64,000 bases of DNA, taken from NCBI GenBank assembly GCA_963575745.1, contig CAUYUJ010004002.1, positions 301,663 to 365,662 of the forward strand, read 5' to 3'. How positions within the stretch are numbered: the stretch's first letter is position 1; the number at the start of each line of letters is the position of its first letter. This document shows, in pieces, positions 1 through 51,899 of this stretch. The position numbers were made by a program, and so were the translations under genes. This DNA is from Prorocentrum cordatum. Its lineage: Eukaryota > Sar > Dinophyceae > Prorocentrales > Prorocentraceae. Below the pieces are notes generated by a model. The model had not been told where the DNA came from, did no database searches, and saw only the letters and a list, made by a program, of their open reading frames with translations.

Positions 1-3000
1 ACCGAACTTCGTCCTTCGGCAGGCCCAGATCCAGCACGACACGAGCACGAGCCTGATCCACAACCTCGGACTAAATCGAGCCAAACTCCGCGAGAAAATA
101 GTGGTCCTCGACCCGGGACATATACTCCTCAGTCTCAGCCATGTTGCAATCTATACAAAACAACTCCTGCACTCCTCCCGTACTTTCTGCAGGTCGGCGA
201 GCTTCGACACCCGTTGAATATGTTCATCGATGAGGGACTGTGCATTCCCACTATGTTGCCTGACACCTTCTTGTGTCTGCGCGCAAACCACGCATGACAT
301 CTAGCTTCGCATTGATCAGGCTAACACACGGAACGTCAGCGGTGATCTCGGAATGAAAGGCGTGAACCTGCACGACGAGAGCGGCGACGCCATCACAAAG
401 AGAGGCGACCTGATGCGCTGCCTGCGGCTCCAGGGAAGCGAGGCGACCAAAGACCAGAGCCAACCCAGAATAAAGATCATTGTCAATCTACGGACGTGCC
501 AAAGAGGACAGCACGGTAGTCTCAAGAACCCTGAATTGCTTCTAAATTGTGTGTTCAACCCCGCGCATCAACTGAAAGCCCTTGTGAGCAACATTGGCCG
601 CCTCCGATAACTCATGAGATTGCCGAGAGAAGTATTCATTCAGGTCCTGCGCGACTGACCATAGGTACGAGAGTTGCACTGTCGCGCCCACCAAGCCATC
701 GAATCGATAGCCAGCTCAGCGCCCAGGCTGGGAATAACTGGTGATGAAACCAAGGGCGGCGACAGCACCTCGGAACAAGCGTCTGCCTCGCCACAAGTAC
801 AGCAGGCAAGAAACTCGGCGGCGTCACGACGAAATGAAGAGCACCGTCGGATGCCATTCTTCCACCGAGCCGTCACCACAGGGCAGACCGAGGCAGGATC
901 CGAAGACGGTGCAGGGTTGGGTTAGAATGGTTCCCAAGCTGCGTCGGGACAAAAACACCTCATGGCAGGCCGTGTCAGCAAATCGAAATAGATGGCGATG
1001 TCACGGAGGGGGAGGAGGAAGAGGGTGAGGAGGCGGCGGAGGAGGAGGACAGCGCGGGACGACGCCCCCCCAAACAGCCACTTGAGGATCCCCGCCCTCG
1101 AAAAACGGGTGGCGTCCAAGAGAGGGACCAGGGGACATGTTGAAATAAAACATGTGGAGCCATGAGATCTAGGCCCTAGATCCCAGGGCCCCAGATTCTA
1201 GGGATACATCATGTTCCCAGATATGATTCCTTCACATCCCTAGTCATCACCCCCCTCTTTGCCGCCCCCGAGAAAAACGACCTCCGAGGACGCTGCCGGA
1301 TCGCCGGTCCTACGAGTCAGAACGTGGCGGTAGAAAATTAGCGCGGCGGCAGCCTGAAGCTACCCACACAGACGCCGGACGCCTCGCGCAGGACGCAGGC
1401 CACACGCTACTCGCAGTCCGGGCAATCAAGCTGGCGACTACAAGCCGGGGGACGCCAACTGACCACACTGATCCTGGCTGGACCCATCCTGGGCCCTGGA
1501 TCGATGCGCTACTGTGCGGGCGCGGCCGCACGAAAGCATCCAAATAAACCCAATCCTGAAAATCCACGCGCGAGGTGCAAGTGTGGGAAAACCTATGGCA
1601 CCCTGAATGCAGCAGCCTCTTGACGCCAACGGGAAGTCACCGCGCAGCGCGCGGGGCGAAGAAACCCAGGGCGCCCTGACGAGGAGTATCTGTTACGCCC
1701 TCCTGGCATTTCAAGGATCGGTTAAGTGGACAATTGACGTCCCCAGGTACGAAGGGAATCCGGCTGTCACCAGCGGTCATCTACGCTCGTGTACCTGATC
1801 GCTGGGAAAACCAAATCCTCCTCACTCACCCACTCACCCAGCTCGTTCCTTCTCCCGTCTTCGCTTCATCCATCCTCCTCCCCGCCAACTCCTCTTCCTC
1901 TTCCTCTTCGCTGCCTCCCATCAGTCTAATGATCGATGACGGACTCACGACGCCGAGCTCAACGACGACTCTTGGCACAATCAACAGAGACTCTTCGAGT
2001 GAGCATCCGCTGGCCCCCAGGAACATCAGTCACGAGGGCCACCAGGCCCAAACGGCAGTCAATGCACTCACCGTGGTTCATCGCGACACCCTCACCGAGT
2101 GTCCGACGACTTCCACTGGCGCTCCGCAGTGTGGCCACCAGGCTCGCACTGCAGCCAGTCCTGGTGTCGACGACCGCCGACGACCGTCTGCCGACTGAAC
2201 GACTTCCGACGACCGTCCGCCCAACGTTCGCCCGACGACCGCCGATGACCATTCCGCCCGACCGACCGCCGGCTGCTCGACCTCCGACGATGACACCCGT
2301 ACCACCACACCACCAAGGCGGAGGCCAACAGGCCCCACGCCTGATCAAGCGACACCGCAATACACCAAACCAATGTCCCCCTACGGCTCGTCACGGCCCC
2401 GGGCGACCGCTACTCTGACAAGGCCGTCGTGTGATACCACTTTGAGCATTTTGAGCGCTCGATGCTTACTTGTTTCACCTAGTTCGATCACAGTACGCCG
2501 ACCCGCCCTCGGACCCCAGGGACGGCGAGTGAAGGTGTCCACCAAGCCCGACACTTTGACTGCGAATCTGTGTCTCGGGCTCCATGCACAGGCACTGCGT
2601 TCCATGCAACGGGCCATTCTAGGGACCACGGGACTGACTCCTGCTTACCTCTTTTGTGCTCTCACGTTCTGCCTGAAAGTCAAGCACACATTCTTCCACC
2701 GCCTCACCACGGAAGCGGATGACGACTACGACCGACACCTAACCTGACTGGACACCTATCACCAGCGCTGAGGACCACGTATCCCCAAGACGACGACACC
2801 ATTCGTTCCTACACTCCGACGCTGTCCGAGCACTGAATGGCGCTGCTGCTGCCTTTGCCGCCACTGCTGCCTCCTCTGCCTCTCAGGTGCGAGCCACCAG
2901 GCAAGCACCTGGGCAGTTCGGGACCTGCGTCATGGTCTGAAGTATGCTCCGTCACGTGAGGGCCCCCGGATGGTCCAGGAACCCGGCGTCCCCGCACCCA

Positions 3001-4337
3001 GGCCTCCTCGCCCTTCCGCAGTCGGCCCCCACTGGGGGTGTAGACCCCCACTTCCGCCGCGGGTTGGCGGGGCCCGCGCACCTCCCCTGTTCCTGCCTGG
3101 TCCCTTTGCTGGCGGGGCCTGGGCGCCGTCGGCAAGGGGATCGGGCGGAGCGGGGGGCGTCCGTGTTTGCACGGACTCTGGTGCTGGGCCCGGCTGCCCT
3201 TGGGCCCAAGAGGGACGCCCTTGCACCTCCCCTGTGGGATGTTGCCGTATGCCGCTGCTCGCCTGTGGCGCTGCGTGAACTGTTGGCAACTTGTCCGTGG
3301 CTCCCTCTCTTTCTGGGCCGCTGCAGGGGACACCCCAAGGCGGCGCCTTTCGCTCTCCCAAGTGCTGCTTCGCGCAGGCCGAAGCGCGCGTAGAGGCAGC
3401 GCTTCTGCCACGGGGGCGCAGACAAGCCCCGTAGCGGCCTGTTCACCGTCGCCCGCCCGTTTTCCAAACGGGATCCCCTGGACCGCGCCAGGCGCGAAAC
3501 AAACCCACCACCCCTGTTATATCTGGGGCGCCTCCCGCGAATGCGAAGACGGCCTGTCTGGTGCTCGCACCCTGGACGCCGGGACTGACACGCGGCCCGA
3601 TGTGTTCCGATCTTCCTCTTCCTCCTCCCTCACTCTCTCACTCTCTCACTCTCTCACTCACTCACTCACTTACTCACCCATGGTGATGTGTTCCCTCCCA
3701 GCGCAGCCCGCTCGCAGTAGCAGGAGGAGGAGGGGCGAGGAGGGGCGAGGAAAGTGGCAGGAGGGAGGACTGGCGGAGGCAAGGAAGAATTTCAAAACAG
3801 CCAACGTGCTGCCATAAGGAATGCCAATTTAAGGAACTAATGGGCTTTCCTCACCACGGCAATCATCGCCCACGAATCGATTTCCCGACTTAGACTTCGG
3901 GAACGGCCCGAAAATCAGGGCCCCCCCCTGAACCCAGAGTGGTCCTGAGAGTACATCTGCCAAGAGGTGGGGCACGGCCAGATCCAAATGCCACTTGCTG
4001 CAGACGAGGGTGAGCCCAAAGGTGAGTTCAGAGCGCTGGGGAGGAAAGCAGAGTGCAGACCTCTATAGCATCCGGCGCAAAGGAGAATGAGCAAATCAGA
4101 CGCCCGCATGGGCAGCAATATCAACAAGAAAGCTCCGAACTACACGAAGATGTGCACACGCCTCCCTGCCCCCCTTTCCTGACCATGCTTGCCACCTTGT
4201 CCACATGCGCCCTCTTGGCCACACGCTTGCGGTGACTACTCGAATTCGCTCGGCATCAAGTGTGGCGGGGAAAGCGCGGCCAGAAAGGTTCGAACCGGAT
4301 CGCAACTCGGTAGATCTCTCCGAACAGAAAGCTGCAT
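1..4337. other. 3' flank of the helicase, no gene recognised
   Basis: No reading frame here matches a known family. The reading frames over 2000-2400 come from CGACGACCG-type repeats, and those over 2800-3470 are GC-rich Pro/Arg/Ala frames on both strands. A microsatellite is at 3610-3680. Confidence 0.5.
3610..3680. repeat. (CTCT/CTCA)n microsatellite
   Basis: Run of CTCTCTCA and CTCA units ending in CTTACTCACC. Confidence 0.9.
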
Positions 4338-43912
<39,575 letters not shown>

Positions 43913-44104
43913 CTGCGGCGGTGCGCGCGGCCCCCGCCCCTGGCGCAGGCACAGAGAGCACCCGCGGCGCCCCGCAGGGTGCCGCAGAGCGACGGACCGA
44001 CGGGCCGAGAGGCGGAGGGCGGCGCTGCAGGTCGACGGGGTCGGAGCGACCCAGTGCAGCAGCTGACTGGGACGCAGCCGGGTAGGAGATGGGGAGTCCA
44101 CCTC

Positions 44105-44325
44105 CCCAAATGCCACATGGACTCCACGAGCGAGCGGCAGACATATCCGTACCCGCACCCTTGCGGTCTGGATTCCAGGGCGCGCACCCGCGGATAAGCG
44201 GTCGCATGGATACGTTCCTCGAGGGGCATACGCGAACACGACGCCCCATATTCGCGGGGTCGCGGCCCAGGGGCCCGGCCCGCCAGGCCGCGGATACAGA
44301 TATGTTTCTCGCCCACGACCAACCC
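44105..44325. repeat. Inverse copy of the 37.2 kb dispersed element
   Basis: On the plus strand it has ATATCCGTACCCGCACCCTT, GCGGTCTGGATTCCAGGGCG, TGGATACGTTCCTCGAGGGG. It lies just upstream of helicase exon a. Confidence 0.55.
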
Positions 44326-45039
44326 CGCCCCACCACCACCCACCCCACCCCAACCGCGGCGCTCACACAATTCCACGGGAGGTCGAGTGGCGTCACTGCA
44401 TTGCAAGGCGAAACCGGGTCACGCTTCGCGTTGATCCCACGTGGCTTAGCAAACGGGTGGACAACGCAAGGCGGAGCACGTACAGACGCGGCAATCACAA
44501 AGTCAAGCTGCGAACAAAACTTTCAGGTTTCCTGGGACGCATAGAAGATGGAAGCAGCGAGTAAGGGCGCGGGGCGGCCGGAAAAACCAGTCCACAAGAT
44601 ACCTTCCTGTCCCCCTTCCTTCTAGCCACTGCGCGCGAGTGCGGCCGTGACCGTAGCCGTGGCTGCTCAGACCCAGGCCAATCTGACGAGGCGACGTGGC
44701 CGGCGAAGCTTACAGAGCCGGCCTGCTGTCACCATGATCGAGGATTGAAGCTATTGGACACGTTTCGGGGTTTGGGGTCTTCTGTGTAGGAGGGCCCAGG
44801 AAGTCTCGGAGGACCATCCTAACCTGCAGAAAGATACCTCTGGAGGTCCCCGCAGACCTCCAAGGACGTAAGGTCCAAGGGGATGGATTGATGGAGGTTA
44901 GAGCTTGTTGTTGCTTGATGTTATCAATGCTCTCCATCCGCCATGCCCCATGACCGTCTTGCGTTTTGATCGAGCCTCACGTCGCTATGCTGTCGGACGA
45001 CGGTTCAGTTCTAAGAAAGAGCGTGTTCTACCGCTGCTG

Positions 45040-45290
45040 GCGGAAAACTGGGGGGGGGTCACTACCGGTTCGAACCCCTCCCCCCCCCCTCCGGAAAACC
45101 GGGGGGGGGTCACTACCGGTTCGAACCCCTCCCCCCCCCAGTTCATCATGAAAAGGGGGGGGGGCACTACCTGTTCGAACCCGCTCCCCCCCCCCCCTCC
45201 CCTTCGAACTCGAAAAACCGGGGGGGGGGTCACTACCGGTTCGAACCCCCTCCCCCTCCCCCCCCCCCCGAAAACCGAGGGGGGGTGCGG
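45040..45290. repeat. CGGGGGGGGTCACTACCGGTTCGAACCCC repeats
   Basis: Four units of about 50-70 bp containing GGTCACTACCGGTTCGAACC. Inverse units at 45868-45935 enclose the GGGACAGTGGTGGGG minisatellite between them. Confidence 0.85.
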
Positions 45291-45830
45291 ACAGTGGTGG
45301 GGGCGGTGGTGGTGGGGACAGTGGTGAAGGGACAGCGGGACAGTGGTGGGGACAGTGGGACAGAGCTGGGGACGGTAGTGGTGGGGACAATGGTGAGGAC
45401 GATGGTGGGAACAGTGGGGACAGTGGTGGGGACAGTGAGACAGTGCTGGGGACGGTAGTGGTGGGGACAATGGTGAGGACAATGGTGGGAACAGTGGGAC
45501 AGTGGTGGGGACGGTGGTGGTGGGGACAGTGGTGTGGGGACAGTGGGAACGTGGTGGAAACAATAAGACATTGGAGGGTACAGTGGTGGTGGGGACAGTG
45601 GTGAAGGCGGTGGCGAGGACGGCGGTGGGACAATGGGACAGAGGTGGAGAAAGTTGGGAGAGTGGAGCCGTGGTGGGAACAGTGGTGGGGACAGTGCGAC
45701 AGTGGTGGTGGCACTGGTGGGGACAGTAGGGGCGGCGGTGGAACCAGTGTGGGGACAACGGTGGTGAGGACAGTGGCGCTGGGAACAACAGTGGGGGATG
45801 TGGTGAAGACGGGGGTAGGGACCGGGAGTC
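45290..45830. repeat. GGGACAGTGGTGGGG minisatellite
   Basis: About 540 bp of short G-rich units (GACAGTGGTGGGGACAGTG). Strong strand asymmetry in G. Confidence 0.9.
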
Positions 45831-46983
45831 GTTTGCTGGCGGTGAGAGGGGGGGTGTGGGGAGGGGTTCGAACCCGTAGTGACCCCCCCTCTCCGGTTTT
45901 CGAGGGGGGGGGGGTTTGAACCGGTAGTGACCCCCCCAGGCTTTGGAGGGGGAGGGGGGGGGGGGTTATGGGAGAGGGGGTTTCGCTGGGGGAGAGGGGG
46001 AGGGGGGGAGGGGTTCCAGCAGGGAGGGGGGGATTTTCGGAGGGGGGGGGGACCCCCGGGCTCCGGAGGAAAAGGGCGGAAATTTTCCACAGTAAAGCGA
46101 CGGTGGATCACGCTCTCTCAGATCTAACGAGCAAACACTTTCGCTACCCAACTCTACACACATCATATTCACGGAGTATTCGGTTCCGCCACGGTTCGAT
46201 GTCGCAGGCAAATGGGAACTGTATGACGTTCGGGAGCTTGGGGTCGTTGTCAAACCACTCTTTTGGTTTTAGGGTGCCCTGGGGATATCCTGCTATTGTG
46301 TATCCTCGGAAGTGTTTGCGGCTATGGTGGCACCATTGGCTTACGATGCTTACTATCCGTTTCGGAGATCGCCGAGCATGGCCTCGGATACGGTCCAGTT
46401 CGAGGTCCTCCAGGGGCTGCGATGTTGTATGCTCTGGAATTTGGATGGGATCGAATGAGCCGGATTTTTTCAGACGTTCACTCGGATTTTCCTGGGATGC
46501 TCTGTGGCCGAGCTTTCTGGAGACTTGGTAGGCGACCCGCCTGAAACTTTGCTAGATTACTTTGCTGCCACTGTTCACCCTAGGCTTTGGGCGGGATGCT
46601 ACTTAACACTGGCACGGGAAAGAGATGCAACACGGGGTACTTAACATTGGCACGGGAAAGAGATGCAACACGGGGTGGACCAGCACTCTTACCGTCGGTT
46701 GATTGCGCACTTGAGGTCGGACAGGCACGGTGAACAACTCTGCGAACGCATGGTGTCGACTGCTGACGGGGTTACGGGCCAGAAAGCCCAGGAAAATCTG
46801 CTGCTATCGCCTCTGATGGAATGGGCGCCTTGCGTTGGGCCAGAAGCAAAGACGCCGCCGGTGCGGCGGGCGAGAGGGCCCCTTGCACGACGCCCCCGCA
46901 CAGACCCCACCCTCCCCAGTGATACCGAAACGCCACCAAGGCGACCCAAATGCACCAGAACACGCAGGGATGGGCGGGCGGGC

Positions 46984-49153
46984 GCCTCGCCTGTCTTGGC
47001 CCAGACCGCGAGGCCGAAGCAGGGCCCCACGTAGGATGGATGTTTGTTCCCTTGCCCCCGCGCCGGGCGGAAACCATCGCGCGAAAACGGGCCCCTTGAG
47101 GCCCCTTCGCGCCGGATGCCTGCCTTCCCGCCTCCGCGCCAGGCGGACTGTAGAGTTCAGCAAAAACCCTGCCCCCGCCGAAAGAGAAATCCGCCGCTCT
47201 CGCGAGAGCTTCCGAAGCCATGAAGCCCCGGGCACACAGAAGCACGTGAACCCCATGAACCAAAAGGAAAAAGCAATCGGCGGGCCCCGTCTCAGTGGCA
47301 GATGTTCCTCCCATGCGAAATCTCCGATTCGGGGGGTATGAATATCTGCTGCCTTCGCTTCTGGCGCAGAGAGCGCGCCTGCGTTGGGCCAGAAGCAAAG
47401 ACGCTGACGGCGCGGCGGGCGACAAAGCCCCTTGCGCGACGCCCCATTGGCCAGGGCTCGACGCGCCCGCCCCCAGAGGCACCCGCGACGCAGGCGACTC
47501 GTGCCCCGAGCCGCGCGCGCGGAGCGGCGGTGGCCATTTGCAGAATGACAACTGCAACCGACGTCTTTTTTCACGCTTCGGCTCCGGAATCGCCGTCTGA
47601 CGACTCGGAAAGCTCTGCCGCCCGCTGAGCGCCGAGCACTTCGCCCTGCGCCTGGGCGGGCGCGTTGCCGAAAGCGGCCAGACCATGCCAGCCGCCGGAG
47701 TAGTGCAACGCCGGCACTCCTGCGTGGCGCAGCGCGTCGTTGGCCCACCCACGGCGGAAGCAGCGGGTCCCCCACTCAGCCCCTCGCGGCAAGCCGATAG
47801 CAAGGGCAGCCGTCCTGAGCGCTGCGAGCGCCCTGTCGCGCTGCAACGACGGGAACATTTTGTCTTGCTGCCACCGACGACGCAGGGCGCTGACGCCGCA
47901 CACATCCGAAAACGTAACCTTGCAGACGCAAGGTCGCACGACGTGGGCCGGATTGTTCTGCGCCTTCCGCCCGTTGAATACGACGGTTGCTGCAGGAGCG
48001 CCCTCGCGCGCGATGTTGCTGAAGATTGAGTGATCTGCGCCGCTCCCGAATAGAAGAACCTCACAACCATGCCGCAAGGTGGCATGCCTTGCCACCACCC
48101 AGCCACCCGCAAGTTCTACATCCCCCGACGTCTCGCGCGCGGGCGCCGCATGGTCGCGGACTTGCTTGGCTGTCGCGCTGGCCTTTGACCGGGGAACAAA
48201 GATAGAATTCTTGATCGCCCCCTTGACGAGCGAGCTGGCATCAGCAAGCGCGCCCAACGGCGTCTGGAGCAAACGCAGCGCGGAACGCAAATGCGAGCAG
48301 TACCTCGGAAGTGTGGAAGCACGAAGAATGGTGAACACCAACGCCGACAACACAACCTCGTCCGGCGGCCATTCCGACGCGCCGGCCGCCTCGGCAAATT
48401 TGCCCCGCAGTCGCGCTGCCGACGCGCGCTGCGGCCCGCTCTTTTCTCAACTTTCCATTTCTTGCAGCAGCAGGCGGCCGAGCAGCAGAGATTCCCGCGT
48501 CTGCTCCGAAGCGCCGGCCAGCTACTCTGCCCGCGCCGACGGCAGCGACAAGTGCGGCCCCGCTGCCAGGGCCGTCGCGGCAGGCGCCTTGCAGACGACC
48601 GTGATGGCCTCGGCCAGCGCGACAGTGGGGGGCGCAACCTTGCGCGCCCTAGCCTGCACCAGAACTTCGATCGCCGCGGCCGCGCAAGCGACGCTGGGCG
48701 GAGCTGGCCGGGAGCCCCAAAAATCGGTTCCCGGCCTGCTTCCGGAACTGGGCAGGGCCTCCTGCCGGCACAGTCGGCCGTCGCCTCGCCGCGCGCTTTG
48801 GTGCACAGGCCAACGCGCGGAAGAAAGCGCCCGACAACGTCCTCAAGGCTGACCAGACTTCCCGTAACTCCTCCAGACTAAAACCTTGCAGGTCGCTGCT
48901 GGGCACCGCTCCGCCGTCTGCCAACTCCCGAAACAGGCGATCCGGGACGGTCTGGGTGGCAGGGCGGCGGCGAGCGCGCCAACGCACCATGGAACCACTC
49001 GCAGAGACCAACCGGAATCTCCGCCCCGACTGTCTCGCGGAGCTCTGCAGGGATCGCGGCGAGCATCGGGCGCCGCCGCGCCTGGCCCGCGGGGCGTCGA
49101 GGAACTGGGATTGACTGCTGCTGTGTGACGACGGCCGCCTATTTGAGCCAACG
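46984..49153 (-). repeat. Tandem unit copy 1 (about 2.17 kb) with a recombinase-like pseudogene
   Basis: Begins GCCTCGCCTGTCTTGGCCCA. The same start recurs at 49154 and 51325, giving a period of 2170-2171 bp. Copies differ by only scattered substitutions and one base in a T-run. Part of the unit also has a diverged relative just upstream (46818-46983). Confidence 0.9.
47571..48524 (-). pseudogene. Tyrosine-recombinase-like protein, copy 1, stops inside and no catalytic Tyr
   Basis: The C-terminal 260 codons read like a tyrosine recombinase catalytic domain: an arm LRHGCEVLLFGSGADHSI (first Arg), a beta-hairpin NGRKAQNNPAH (Lys), then GTRCFRRGWANDALRHAGVP and ALHYSGGWHGLAAF (the R..RG and GGW boxes). 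The expected nucleophilic Tyr about nine residues after GGW is absent. The same frame continues upstream through TGA (48447-48449) and TAG (48522-48524) into APPTVALAEAITVVCKAPAA (to 48806), so it is either a pseudogene or interrupted by an intron. The N-terminal part, DRLFRELADGGAVPSSDLQG, lies in another frame to about 49011. The family call is from motifs only. Confidence 0.5.
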
Positions 49154-51324
49154 GCCTCGCCTGTCTTGGCCCAGACCGCGAGGCCGAAGCAGGGCCCTAC
49201 GTAGGATGGATGTTTGTTCCCTTGCCCCCGCGCCGGGCGGAAACCATCGCGCGAAAACGGGCCCCTTGAGGCCCCTTCGCGCCGGATGCCTGCCTCCCCG
49301 CCTCCGCGCCAGGCGGACTGTAGAGTTCAGCAAAAACCCTGCCCCCGCCGAAAGAGAAATCCGCCGCTCTCGCGAGAGCCCCCGAAGCTATGAGGCACCT
49401 GGCACACAGAAGCACGTGAACCCCATGAACCAAAAGGAAAAAGCGATCGGCGGGCCCCGTCTCAGTGGCAGATGTTCCTCCCATGCGAAATCTCCGATTC
49501 GGGGGGTATGAATATCTGCTGCCTTCGCTTCTGGTGCAGAGAGCGCGCCTGCGTTGGGCCAGAAGCGCAGACGCTGACGGCGCGGCGGGCGACATAGCCC
49601 CTTGCGCGACGCCCCATTGGCCAGGGCTCGACGCGCCCGCCCCCAGAGGCACCCGCGACGCAGGCGACTCGTGCCCCGAGCCGCGCGCGCGGAGCGGCGG
49701 TGGCCATTTGCAGAATGACAACTGCAACCGACGTCTTTTTTTCACGCTTCGGCTCCGGAATCGCCGTCTGACGACTCGGAAAGCTCTGCCGCCCGCTGAG
49801 CGCCGAGCACTTCGCCCTGCGCCTGGGCGGGCGCGTTGCCGAAATCGGCCAGACCATGCCAGCCGCCGGAGTAGTACAACGCCGGCACTCCTCCGTGGCG
49901 CAGCGCGTCGTTGGCCCACCCGCGGCGGAAGCAGCGGGTCCCCCACTCAGCCCCCCGCGGCAAGCCGATAGCAAGGGCAGCCGTCCTGAGCGCTGCGAGC
50001 GCCCGGTCGCGCTGCAACGACGGGAACATTTTGTCTTGCTGCCGCCGACGACGCAGGACGCTGACGCCACACAGATCCGAAAACGTAACCTTGCAGACGC
50101 AAGGTCGCGCGACGTGGGCCGGATTGTTCTGCGCCTTCCGCCCGTTGAATACGACGGTTGCTGCAGGAACGCCCTCGCGCGCGATGTTGCTGAAGATTGA
50201 GTGATCTGCGCCGCTCCCGAATAGAAGAACCTCACAACCATGCCGAAAGGTGGCATGCCTTGCCACCACCCAGCTACCCGCAAGTTCTGCATCCCCCGAC
50301 GTCTCGCGCGCGGGCGCCGCATGGTCGCGGACTTGCTTGGCTGTCGCGCTGGCCTTTGACCGGGGAACAAAGATAGAATTCTTGATCGCCCCCTTGACGA
50401 GCGAGCTGGCATCAGCAAGCGCGCCCAACGGCGTCTGGAGCAAACGCAGCGCGGAACGCAAATGCGAGCAGTACCTCGGAAGTGTGGAAGCACGAAGAAT
50501 GGTGAACACCAACGCCGACAACACAACCTCGTCCGGCGGCCATTCCGACGCGCCGGCCGCCTCGGCAAATTTGCCCCGCAGTCGCGCTGCCGACGCGCGC
50601 TGCGGCCCGCTCTTTTCTCAACTTTCCATTTCTTGCAGCAGCAGGCGGCCGAGCAGCAGAGATTCCCGCGTCTGCTCCGAAGCGCCGGCCAGCTACTCTG
50701 CCCGCGCCGACGGCAGCGACAAGTGCGGCCCCGCTGCCAGGGCCGTCGCGGCAGGCGCCTTGCAGACGACCGTGATGGCCTCGGCCAGCGCGACAGTGGG
50801 GGGCGCAACCTTGCGCGCCCTAGCCTGCACCAGAACTTCGATCGCCGCGGCCACGCAAGCGACGCTGGGCGGAGCTGGCCGGGAGCCCCAAAAATCGGTT
50901 CCCGGCCTGCTTCTGGAACTGGGCAGGGCCTCCTGCCGGCACAGTCGGCCGTCGCCTCGCCGCGCGCTTTGGTGCACAGGCCAACGCGCGGAAGAAAGCG
51001 CCCGACAACGTCCTCAAGGCTGACCAGACTTCCCGTGGCTCCTCCAGACTAAAACCTTGCAGGTCGCTGCTGGGCACCGCTCCGCCGTCTGCCAACTCCC
51101 GAAACAGGCGATCCGGGACGGTCTGGGTGGCAGGGCGGCGGCGAGCGCGCCAACGCACCATGGAACCACTCGCAGAGACCAACCAGAATCTCCGCCCCGA
51201 CTGTCTCGCGGAGCTCTGCAGGGATCGCGGCGAGCATCGGGCGCCGCCGCGCCTGGCCCGCGGGGCGTCGAGGAACTGGGATTGACTGCTGCTGTGTGAC
51301 AACGGCCGCCTATTTGAGCCAACG
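49154..51324 (-). repeat. Tandem unit copy 2 (2171 bp)
   Basis: Nearly identical to copy 1 along its full length. The recombinase-like reading frame, its two internal stops and the flanking sequence are all conserved. Confidence 0.9.
49742..50695 (-). pseudogene. Tyrosine-recombinase-like protein, copy 2
   Basis: Same frame, motifs and internal stops as copy 1, with a few substitutions (ATFRHGCEVLLFG, VLRRRRQQDKMF, ALYYSGGWHGLADF). Sharing both stops means they predate the duplication or are spliced out. Catalytic Tyr is again absent. Confidence 0.5.
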
Positions 51325-51811
51325 GCCTCGCCTGTCTTGGCCCAGACCGCGAGGCCGAAGCAGGGCCCTACGTAGGATGGATGTTTGTTCCCTTGCCCCC
51401 GCGCCGGGCGGAAACCATCGCACGAAAACGGGCCCCTTGAGGCCCCTTCGCGCCGGATGCCTGCCTCCCCGCCTCCGCGCCAGGCGGACTGTAGAGTTCA
51501 GCAAAAACCCTGCCCCCGCCGAAAGAGAAATCCGCCGCTCTCGCGAGAGCCCCCGAAGCCATGAGGCCCCTGGCACACAGAAGCACGTGAACCCCATGAA
51601 CCAAAAGGAAAAAGCGATCGGCGGGCCCCGTCTCAGTGGCAGATGTTCCTCCCATGCGAAATCTCCGATTCGGGGGGTATGAATATCTGCTGCCTTCGCT
51701 TCTGGTGCAGAGAGCGCGCCTGCGTTGGGCCAGAAGCAAAGACGCTGACGGCGCGGCGGGCGACAAAGCCCCTTGCGCGACGCCCCATTGGCCAGGGCTC
51801 GACGCGCCCAA
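51325..51811 (-). repeat. Tandem unit copy 3, truncated
   Basis: Runs from GCCTCGCCTGTCTTGGCCCA to the CCAGGGCTCGACGCGCCC block and then breaks off. It is followed by a diverged sub-repeat (AAAGCACATGAACCCCATGA) resembling the inside of the unit. Confidence 0.85.
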
Positions 51812-51899
51812 AAGCACATGAACCCCATGAAGCAGAAGGAAAAACCAATCGACGGACCCCGTGTCAGTGGCAGATGTTCCCCCCTTGCAAAATCTCCGA

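Noticed and set aside
2809-3467. 200-residue GC-rich reading frames
   Set aside because: Open on both strands with Pro/Arg/Ala-rich composition typical of GC-rich non-coding DNA. No motif.
45040-45290. tRNA B-box-like GGTTCGAACCC motifs
   Set aside because: They occur in every unit of a repeat, with no A box, no cloverleaf and no terminator at tRNA distance.
46263-46544. Protein-like plus-strand frame of 93 residues
   Set aside because: No family recognised, no splice context, and the neighbouring frames are equally open. Too weak to list as a gene.
49462-50808. 448-residue reading frame in tandem copy 2 and its 446-residue counterpart in copy 1
   Set aside because: Arg-rich shadow of the recombinase-like frame, with no family motif. 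The other frame has the recombinase boxes.
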